This document shows, piece by piece, positions 12,343 to 20,597 of a stretch of DNA of 64,000 nucleotides. The DNA lies in NCBI GenBank assembly GCA_011317545.1, contig WUJK01000002.1, forward strand, positions 4,092,001 to 4,156,000, written 5' to 3'. Both the position numbers and the translations under genes were made by a program. Source of the stretch: Coniella vitis (Eukaryota > Ascomycota > Sordariomycetes > Diaporthales > Schizoparmaceae). Position 1 is the first letter of the stretch. The number at the start of each line of letters is the position of its first letter. Under the pieces are notes generated by a model that was not told where the DNA came from, ran no database searches, and worked only from the letters and a program-made list of their open reading frames with translations.

Positions 12343-15224
12343 TCAACGAATGACATCTCCATCCTTCTCGATTCCCTCTAGATCCTCCAGAATGTCGCTG
12401 CCGCCTAGCAAGCCAGATCCACTAACTGTTGCCTTTTTGCCGCCCGACCAGACTTCGTGAAACTTGATGCTCTCGTCACTTGCCGCGACAACAATGCATC
12501 CTTCCATCCAAGTACGGTTTCGTCTCTTTTCTCGGGCTCGCCTTTCTAACTGCTGGCTCATCGCACTTCCTGTTGCGTCTCTTGCGGCCTGGTGGTCTGG
12601 AGGGCCTTGTGGGTACGGTATCGCATACAATGCTCTGTGCTCCCCTTCCCAAGGAATGGCTGCCACCTGCCGGCATTCAGGCTACGAAAACACGGCTATT
12701 CGGTACGGGTGATCCGGCTGCGCGTACCCAAACGTCGCAGCAATCTCCCGACGTGTCGTACTCCATATCAGACTTGTAACTTGTGCATGCACTGCAATGG
12801 TCGCCAAGGCCACTCCTGACGTAGTGTGGTAGAAATGGATGCACTTGTCGTGAGAGCCACCACCAGTGGCAACAAGGCCGTCTCGCCAGGGACAAAAAGC
12901 AATGGCTTTGACGGCAGCCGTATGTTCCTATCGATGCTTGGCTTGCCGTTCGTCGATGCTGCGTGGCTGGCCCGATGTAATCGCAACCGGGATCCGAGAT
13001 GCTTCTGATGCCTCCGAGACGTTGTTGATTGGAGGCAACGAGCGGTTCCGATGCTGAGAACGCTCGTCCAAAATACGATTGAGGTCCCAGAAGCGCGTAT
13101 CTGTGTCTTCACGAACGAAGCGAGCAAAGAAAGTTCCAATATGCGACCGTGAGAGGCGGGCTTCAATCGACTCAAAAGTAACAGGACGGTCTCGGCTGCC
13201 TGGCATCATGCCTGAACCCTGCTGCTGGCTTGCTGAAGAGGCATTATGGAGCAGAGGTAGTGGCAATCCCGCCGAAATACCTGTTGTATGGGTAACATCA
13301 TTCATATGCTGTCGTAATTGGAAGCCTGGTGCGTTGTTATTCTGCGGCAGCAACGGCTCTCGATAAGCCGACCAGGTATTTTCTGCATTCTGGCTATTGT
13401 CACCCTCAGCTGGCGGACCACTTATACTCTCTGCTTCGAACAAGAAGCACAGATTATCGTTGCCTCCAGTGGCAAACAGATTGCCGTTGGTCGACCATGA
13501 AAGCCCGCAGATCTGCTGTGTATGAGCCGTAATGTACGCAAGACATTGCACGCTGCCACGCCAATTATGACGATACGTCTCCTATGACTTGGGCCACTCG
13601 ACTGCATAGTAAAACACGTTGCCATGGTCATCACCGACAAGAAGGTCCTCATTCTCAACTAGTGGTCCAGGGTTGTAGGGGTTCACTGATGGACGCATGG
13701 AGACGGTTGGTTTCCAGCTGACACAGGCGACTGGGGCGTCTTCGACATGAGGTGCAAAGCTGAAGCGGGGATACTGACGATCATACAGAGTAAGAGCATC
13801 CCAGAGTGACATTAAGCTGAGCATGCCATTTGACCGACCGTAGGCGAGAATACACTTTTTGCCCTGAGCCGACGAGAAACCGAGGCTAGTCAGCCATGAT
13901 GTTTCTCTCAAACCATTGTCTTCGAGAGCTTGTACCCCAGCAAGCTCGGACCAGCTAAACAGCCTGGTTCCCAGACCTACAGCCAGTGTCTGGCATACAG
14001 GGTCAAAGGCTAAGATGGAGCAGTAGAAGTCGTCCCTGAGAGTCGGTGCGTCAAGTACTTTGAAAGGAGCGACAGGCAGAGTACGCAATTCGTGGGACTG
14101 CTTGGACAACTTCTTCCTCGGATGATCCTCTCTGAACAACTGAGTACCTTTCCAGAACGTCTTGCGCTGCGGCGATTTGGCGAGCCCCCCAGCTGGCTTC
14201 TTTGTAGCAGACGAGCCACGATCGAGACTGAGCATTCTGGACGACTAGTCGAGCTGAAATGCAGATGCTAGGCGGGCCTCGTGCTTTTCCATGTCTTCTT
14301 GGTCTTTGGGTTTCGAAGGGGGAAAGTGAGTGTTGAACATGGGAGCATTCGTGCCACTGGTGAAAAGGGCACCTCTGCCGTTGTCGATTGCGCCGTGATT
14401 GGGAGCCACACCTCCAACAGTCCAGACACTACCGCTCACCTACCCTCGCCCAGCAATATCAGTAAAGGCTTTTGTGCGCTACGCGTAACGATACCACACA
14501 TGACGTCGTCGAAGGTCGAGGATGCAGGACTCACTGCTCTTCTCTCAGGCTGGTTATCTGATGTTGCAGCAATCATAGTCCCACTTTGGCTTGGTCTTCC
14601 GACCTTGCGAGCCTTGGTTGGAGATGGAGGCAGGGCTCGCCGTCTAAAGTAGAAGGGATCAGGAGCATCGTGGTTGTGACGCACCAGCCTTTCAGAAGGT
14701 GACAAGTCATCCAAGGCTCTGGTAGTGCGCAGCTTTTCCGAGCTGGGTCTGGTATGGTCTCTGATGGGCACAAAACGATCAAGGGCCCGTACAGAGCTGG
14801 CTCTCGACTCGTTGATAGCAGTGGTGTCAGAGCCGCCGCGTTGGTGGAGACCCCGTGACACTGGGGTCATTGGGTGCGATTCCGTCCGCGTGATCTGTCT
14901 TCTCGACATTCGCGGAAGTGTCGCCGACCTTTCGCGGGCTGTAGCGGGAGAGCTGAAGATCTCGTGCTCCACTGCATCACTTTCAGAGAGCTCAGAAGCG
15001 GACTCTTCAGAGCTGGTACCGTCGTATAGGCTTAGACCAATGGATGGTGGTGTTCTGTCGTCGTCAGGCTTGTGGAGACGGCGTGCTGGATACGTATCGA
15101 TGGACCCGTAGCCTGAGTCGCCAGAGCGCCCTGTACGACAAACTAGTGTGGGAGAAGATACTTGTGTCCATGGGGTGAGTGGCTTCTTCACAAGTGTGTC
15201 GATGAACGTTACCGGTTCCGCCAT
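12343..15224 (-). CDS. AMA1: Meiosis-specific APC/C activator AMA1-like WD40 protein, reading frame interrupted by four in-frame TAG codons
   Basis: This is a Cdc20/Cdh1-family activator of the anaphase-promoting complex, the Ama1/Mfr1 branch used in meiosis and spore formation. Exon 1 is 15224-14490 and exon 2 is 14439-12343. The inferred 50-nt intron has donor GTTACG, an ACTGAT branch-like site and acceptor GGTAG, phase 0. The frame spans 943 codons. Visible elements are a C-box DRFVPIRD at residues 149-156, the segment TSGTNAP, a WD40 propeller (HTQQICGLSWS, AAVKAIAFCPW, ATGGGSHDKCIHFY, QVTSLIWS) and a C-terminal Ile-Arg tail (DGDVIR) that in this family docks onto the APC/C. Four in-frame stops, all TAG, occur at codons 310, 531, 749 and 831 (14247-14245, 13584-13582, 12930-12928, 12684-12682). 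No frameshift is visible and all exon 2 sequence lies in one frame. Unedited mRNA would give a 309-residue product with the C-box but no propeller. Either the stops are recoded by A-to-I editing to UGG, or this is a young pseudogene. The family call is strong; functional status is open. Confidence 0.8.
12682..12684 (-). other. In-frame TAG 4 of AMA1 (codon 831)
   Basis: The context is TCG TAG CCT, in RIAVFS-stop-PECRQVAAIPW. The propeller strand expects Trp at this place (VFSWP-type). The candidate edited A is at 12683. Confidence 0.8.
12928..12930 (-). other. In-frame TAG 3 of AMA1 (codon 749)
   Basis: The context is CGA TAG GAA, between AKHR and EHTAAVKAIAFCPW. In this family a Trp commonly precedes the residue pair before AAVKAIAFCPW, so TGG is the expected codon. 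The candidate edited A is at 12929. Confidence 0.8.
13582..13584 (-). other. In-frame TAG 2 of AMA1 (codon 531)
   Basis: The context is TCA TAG GAG, between YYAVEWPKS and ETYRHNWRGS, directly before the WD40 strand that reads AHTQQICGLSW. The candidate edited A is at 13583. Confidence 0.75.
14245..14247 (-). other. In-frame TAG 1 of AMA1 (codon 310)
   Basis: The context on the coding strand is GAC TAG TCG. The upstream sequence EKHEARLASAFQLD and the downstream SSRML look like continuous family sequence. The only GT upstream that could remove the TAG by splicing would also remove this conserved block. The candidate edited A is at 14246. Gln as the ancestral residue is also possible here. Confidence 0.75.
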
Positions 15225-16257
15225 CTTCGGTCGTGATTCGAGTGGAGGATAGCGGCCTTGTGGATGATCCCTACAAAAGCTCACGGAGCCAAGCAGAAAT
15301 TGCCGGGCTACTCGAACGACGTAGGCAAAGGAACAGGCCTGTTATGCGGCAGTGTGCTCATTCGCAAAAAGAGCGGACAAAGAGACAAACAAGGTCGGCC
15401 CAGGTGTCTGAGCAGCAGTTGGAGCTAAGAGGGCACACCACTCGAGACAAACAGCACTTATGCCATCGACGACATTACGAGTGGCCCTGCGAGATATTGT
15501 GGATGGAGAAGAGATGCGTAAGGCTATTCAGCATGGTGCCCGAGGAAGTTCTCGTAGGTGGAGTTGGAGGAAAACACGGTCCAAAGCAAGGCCTATGTAG
15601 GGGAGTTTAGCGACCACCTGGGCAGGGAGAAAGCCAGAGCAAGGGAAAGAGGGGAGGAGAAAGGAATACCTAGGTACTCGAGCCTCTCAACAGCCACGGG
15701 TCTCGAGCCAGTCGAGGCAAGCGAGACCTCGGTCGTGACATGTGGAAGTCATCACCACTGCTTCTGTCTTACTTGTCCAAGGCTACTTCCGCGAATGCTC
15801 CTCACATGGCCAAATGGTCATGTTGCACATCATGTTGCACATCATGATCATGACTTGAGTCAGAGTATGGCATGCACATTTCACTATATATCTTGCGTGA
15901 TGCGGCAGAATAGCAATAATATCGCGTGTCTGTTGAATGTTGATGTTGTTCCAGGTTGTTTACTAATAAGGTTGCAGGCTTACTACTCGGTTACTGTACC
16001 TTCTATGTGTGTTGCTGTTACAGGGTTAGGGTACTAGGTGCCATCAGATGTCACCGACAGCGCCTCAAGCGCCTAAACGTTCCCTTGGCGCTACACATTG
16101 TTGCAATACTACATGGTACGACTGCGACTGCACTGTAAATGCGCCCCGCGCTGCAATCAGCCACACCGCGCGTCTCGAGCCAAGCGAACCTCGGCCAGGA
16201 CGAAGCAGACACTTGCTTGGCCTCCTTACTGTGCCTGACAGTTCTTGCAGTCACGAA
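15225..16257. other. Divergent promoter region between AMA1 and BET4
   Basis: The two genes are transcribed away from this stretch. A perfect tandem duplication of a 12-mer (CATGTTGCACAT) lies at 15819-15842, followed by ATCATGATCATGAC. No credible gene is seen. Confidence 0.5.
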
Positions 16258-17740
16258 ATGGCCAGCGTATGGCGCCTTTACCCAGCAATGCCAAAAGGAT
16301 ACGTTGACTGACGACAACCGAGATCAGCATGGCGTAGCCCGCACCACCCGCGCTCGCACCCAAGAACAAAAGCAACAGGAGCTCGACAAGATCGGAAAGT
16401 ATCGCGAGCTCGAAGAACAAGTCCGTACGCATGTATGTTGGTGTCGCTGTGCTCCTCCTTGGTCTGAGACGAGATGGTAGGAAGGCTGACCCACGGGCGC
16501 CTTCTCTCACAGAACGCAAGCAGCGGCTACAGCAGCGAGGCCCTCCACCTCACCACCAGACTCTTGCGCCTTAATCCCGAATACTACACAATATGGAACG
16601 TCCGCAGGCGCTTTCTAATATCTGGCTCATTGTCCAGACCCTCGGCTGGGTCTGTGCCCTCGAAGGTATCGCCGAGCTCTTCTCCAACCGCCACTACCAC
16701 AACCTCTTTCGCCGGTTCCTCCTCCTCTTTGTCGACCATGACCCATCCAAACCCCGACTTCCCGACAATTGGGAAGAGTGGTACTACAGCTAACACGACG
16801 GCGTCTGGAGAAAACAACGAAGCTGTCGTGGATGCGGACGCGAATGGCACAAGGGCAAAAGCCCAGCAGAATGACTTGGATGTGCTCAAGTCCGAGCTGG
16901 GCTTTACCGTGCCGTTGCTCATGGAATTCCCCAAGTGCTATTGGATATGGAAGTACCGGTCATGGCTGCTCCAGCAGGCAATAGAACGCCTCGAGCCTTC
17001 TGTGGCGCGGCGCGTGTGGGAGGAAGAGTTGGGACTCGACACAAAGATGTTGACCAAAGACCGTCGCAATTTCCATGCATGGGGCTACCGCAGAAACGTT
17101 GTCCGGCATCTGGAGAGTGCGGCATTGAATGGCACCAGCATGGTGGAGCCTGAATTCGCATTCACAACAAAAATGATCCACGCCGATCTCTCCAACTTCT
17201 CCGCGTGGCACAACAGGAGTAAGCTCATACCGAGACTATTGGCTGAGCGCAAAGCAGATGATGCTGCGAGGAGGAAGTTCTTTGACAACGGTACGCATGC
17301 TCTTGTTCCGGAATGCAACCGACCTGATATGGACCTTCTAGCTGACATGCATCTCAGAACTGGCTGTCATTCGCGATGCGTTAAATGTTGGGCCTGATGA
17401 CCAGTCCCTCTGGTATTATCACCAGTTTCTTATGCTCGATCTTACGGAGCACGCCAGCCGCCCAACGATTACTGCAGGTCTCAGCAATGAGGACAGAAAT
17501 GCCTACCTCAGTGAAGAAATTGCATTCATCAGAGACCTGCTCGAGGACTACGACGACTGCAAGCTGATCTACGAGAAATTGATGGATTACACATTGGCTC
17601 TTGCGGCAGTGGACCAGAGACAGGTGCGTGACGAGGAGAAGGCTGACCTGAAAGCTTGGTTGAACAAGGCTCGAGAGTTGGATCCCATGCGTAAGGGTCG
17701 CTGGGGCGACCTCGAGAGAGATCTGAATCTGGATCAGTAG
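16258..17740 (+). CDS. BET4: Rab geranylgeranyltransferase (type II) alpha subunit
   Basis: This is the alpha subunit of the enzyme that adds two geranylgeranyl groups to Rab GTPases (yeast Bet4). Exons are 16258-16266, 16328-16432, 16513-17290 and 17358-17740, giving 424 aa. The first coding exon is only nine bases (Met-Ala-Ser). It was chosen because joining it across a GT-AG intron with a CTGAC branch site restores the family start MASHGVARTTRAR, whereas the exon 2 frame has no suitable Met. PPTA repeats are visible: NPEYYTIWNVRRRF, FPKCYWIWKYRSWL, DRRNFHAWGYRRNV, DLSNFSAWHNRSKL and SLWYYHQFLML. About 85 residues of Ser/Thr/Asn-rich low complexity are inserted between repeats 1 and 2. It would pair with a beta subunit (Bet2) and escort protein (Mrs6) encoded elsewhere. 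Confidence 0.93.
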
Positions 17741-18590
17741 ATCATTGACGGCCGACTTGTTTTGAGCAGTGGTTTGTCGGCTGCGCAATCTGCCCGGGCC
17801 ACCAGACACATGAATGACTTTTGATGTGTGTGTACTTCAGCATAGCACGAATTTCCTTCTCATCAGTGCAAGCGCGTTGGATTTGGAGAAAAATGCATAT
17901 GGCGATGTTTTCCTTCTCTTGACGTTTTCTTTCCCACCTTCGCGGATGACAGAAGCCTAATGTGTGCCTACTAAGGCACTGGCAACTTCTATTCTGGAGT
18001 CAGTGAAAATAGCAGAGTGAACAATGGACAAGCCACATCTATTCTTGTGACACTCCAAAACAACGCACAAGGTGGAAGACCTACTGTCACGCCTGCGGCC
18101 TACCACACAGACAATCAGACCTTTCGTCACTGCCATACGCCGCATTATTATACTTAGTACTCACTAGTGACCCTCCCATTGTTCCTGCTTCCGCCAAACG
18201 CCACGATGATGTATGGCTCCCGAGCTTTCAGATTCCAAGCAACACCCAGCTCAAACGCTGTCATTGATTTTCCTTGGCGTGTGTTTTTCCTGTTTTAGGT
18301 CCTGCCTGTCGCTTTTGATCCCACATGGCCCGCTTCGATCTTTCTGCATAAAGTTCCAGGCTAGTTTGACTCCCCAGAAACGACTACGTCTTGGGATGTG
18401 ATCATCCCATCTCTCGGAACCACGGGACGACGTCACTCAACACCAATACCGAGATTTTTGATTCTTGGTTTTGGCACAAACGACAACAAGTTGGAACCAT
18501 TAAAAGCCATCGCCCCAGCAGCTTTGCTTGCACGGTGCAAAGATTGCAGCCAGGGAACCAAATCCTCTATCCCACACTCTACGCTACAAA
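17741..18590. other. Intergenic region
   Basis: This 850 bp lies between two plus-strand genes. It contains the BET4 3' UTR and the promoter of the next gene. I see no gene or repeat. Confidence 0.45.
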
Positions 18591-19132
18591 ATGTGTCTCT
18601 TCGTCTACACGCTTTCCACATGCTCTCATAGCAACTTCCAAAACGTCGCCGAGTGTCCCGTTGCGCAAGGCTTTTGCAACAATGACAATGACGACAATGA
18701 CGACGACGGCAGCAGCACCGGCGGCAGCAGCAGCAGCAGCAGTAGCAACGCCATCAGAATGGACATGACGCTTGCCGCCACCAAATTCCTCTTTGACACG
18801 GCGCGCTCGCATTCTCGCACGCCCGACTTCTACAAGGCGGCGTTTCATTGCAAAAAGCGCAAGGCGACGCGGCCTGTGCCGGGCCTGTGTCCAAAGTGTC
18901 TGCGGGAGGAGGCCAGAATGATGAGGCTCAAGAAGAGTGGAGGAGTGACGGACGTGGCGCCTGTGGGCGTCGGCAGGGGCGGTGCGTTGGGGGTGGATGA
19001 TGACGATGGTGTTATGGGCGTTGGCCGACCGGCGCCGTTTGCCAGCGAGGCTGCGCTTGTGGGTGGCGTGTCGCACAGTTCGTCTTTCGCGAGCACGTCG
19101 GCTAGTGATTCGAACGGTAGCACGACTTCAGG

Positions 19133-19183
<51 letters not shown>

Positions 19184-19316
19184 ATCAATGGATCTAGTCG
19201 ATACCGGTCGAAAAAGGATCAGTTACCGTAAAATGTGCTAACAGCAAGTGTGCTACTCAGTTACTTCATCTCCGAAATCATTCTGGAAGTCAGCGCGCCC
19301 GACTGAACTGCTTTGA
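18591..19316 (+). CDS. Small Cys- and Asp/Ser-rich protein of unknown function
   Basis: Exons are 18591-19131 and 19261-19316, phase 1, giving 198 aa. The second exon was found by following the GTATGT donor to a CTCAG acceptor. It adds VTSSPKSFWKSARPTELL and stops. The N-terminus has spaced Cys and His (MCLFVYTLSTCSHSN, then CPVAQGFC), then an Asn/Asp run, poly-Ser, and a basic part with a CPKC pair (PGLCPKCLREEARMM). This CxxxYxxCxH...CP...C pattern looks like a small zinc-binding module split by a low-complexity insert, but I do not recognise a named family. There is no signal peptide. The start at 18591 is preferred because upstream in-frame sequence lacks an ATG-initiated conserved segment; a start at 18528 is possible. 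Confidence 0.6.
19137..19179 (+). repeat. (TC)n microsatellite inside an intron
   Basis: An uninterrupted TC dinucleotide tract of about 43 bases begins directly after the GTATG splice donor of the preceding gene. It is likely length-polymorphic. Confidence 0.95.
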
Positions 19317-19772
19317 AGGGACGATTAGTCGAAGGATGGTTATCGCAGTTGTGGGGATTTCATTTCCTTTGGAAGCGGCGCATGGAAAGTATGGGTTTGC
19401 ATCAGTGGCCACGAGTTACACAGATTGGAAACTTGTGCTTTGAGATGATTCAGAAGCGATGGCGCACGGCGTTCACAAAGTCCATGGCGTTGATGAGATA
19501 CACTTTCCTTTCCTGAGATTCATGGAATATCAAATGGCGAGCATTGTATCATAGTTTGGGTCTGCTTTCGATTGATCAAGCGCTGAAAATGGCATTCTTG
19601 TTTTTAAGTGCATAGTTTCCCAGGGAATGACTGACCATGTTTTTCGTAAAGCATGCTTCTCCCCAATCCAATCTCGTTGAGGAAACATCCGTATAGATGT
19701 CGCAGAATTACCCAGGATTGAAGGATATAGCTATCGAGCCATCCACCAGAGGTCATCATGCCCATTTCATCG
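19317..19772. other. Intergenic, convergent
   Basis: This lies between the small Cys-rich gene and the 3' end of the sterol-reductase-like pseudogene. I see no feature in it. Confidence 0.4.
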
Positions 19773-20224
19773 TCAGTACACAAACGGAACAAGCCTCCAC
19801 GGCACCTGTTGACAATACTCCCCCCACAGAGCTCCATACTTTTCCCTACAACGCTGATCATCATCCCTTTTGCGGGCAACGAGCAGTCCGACATAGTTGC
19901 CCAGTAGTGGGTGTGGAGGTAGTCCCAGGGTAAGAGGCCTGCGGCGCAGAAGGCAGCCCACTGTTGCTGCGAGGACGAGGGGCCCATTTCTAGATCCCGG
20001 AGAAGTGAGTTGAGTAGTGAGCGAGTGAGCGAGTGAGTTGAAGAGGAAGATGGTTCCTTGAGAGCAGAACGGGGGACTGACGGACGGTATTTCAGAGGCT
20101 TGCCTTTGTTATCTTGCACGTAGCCGTCGACAGGCTGGGCGGGCAGGCTGATGTGCGCAGCGAGGATAAAGAGCTGGAGGAGTGGGGTGAAGAGGAAGGG
20201 AGCCAGAGTGGTGGTCATGGTCAT
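19773..20224 (-). pseudogene. ERG4/ERG24-family sterol reductase remnant with the middle deleted
   Basis: Two ends of one ERG4/ERG24 (delta-14/delta-24(28) sterol reductase, DHCR7/LBR) family protein are present in order without the roughly 300-residue core. The N-terminal part (from ATG at 20224) has a first membrane segment (LFTPLLQLFILAAHISL), then VDGYVQDNKGKPLKYR, the start of the family's LKYRxNG motif. An apparent 96-bp intron (20085-19990) follows, then GLLPWDYLHTHYWA. In the next frame the C-terminus follows at once: NYVGLLVARKRDDDQRCREK, then YGALWGEYCQQVPWRLVPFVY and TGA at 19775-19773. This is the typical end of these enzymes. The deletion junction at about 19890-19905 also shifts the frame. 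I see no trace of the missing core elsewhere in the window. Family-level assignment is secure from the C-terminus; the exact subfamily is not. Confidence 0.72.
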
Positions 20225-20597
20225 TGTGAGTGCTCTTGCTTTGTTCACCAAGCAGGCGGGTGGGTAGAATAGTGGTGGTAGAAGGAGTCTGAAAACGGGC
20301 GGGTTGGGAGGTTCATTGGAGACGTCGCAAAGCTGACTGTGTAAAGTACAACTGTCCCTGGTGAGGTCACATCGACACTGGCTGCCCCCTCATACATTTC
20401 AACTCCAACAGTAGCCAGCAACATGCACTTGCAGCCGACAAGTTTTCTGCTTGGTGGTTGAATGATTACAAGCCTTTATTGAGAATGGTCTTGAGGAGCA
20501 GTGAGACGATTCATTATGTTACACCTTCAAGTGTGACCACCACAGCCCGACCAGCGACATTGGCCACTCTCCCTCGCCTCCCACCAGCCCACCGCCC
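20225..20597. other. Intergenic region between same-strand genes
   Basis: This is a short spacer between the FAD monooxygenase 3' end and the pseudogene start. It would have been the promoter of the sterol-reductase-like gene. Nothing else is seen. Confidence 0.4.

Noticed and set aside
14152..14337. An intron that would splice out the first AMA1 TAG
   Set aside because: The only upstream GT would delete the conserved SKPKDQEDMEKHEARLASAF block of the family, and its context (GTTCAA) is not a good fungal donor.
14436..14492. A frameshift between AMA1 exon 1 and exon 2 frames
   Set aside because: A 50-nt GT-AG intron in phase 0 with a CTGAT branch-like site explains the frame change, so no frameshift is needed. 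The donor GTTACG is weak and should be confirmed.
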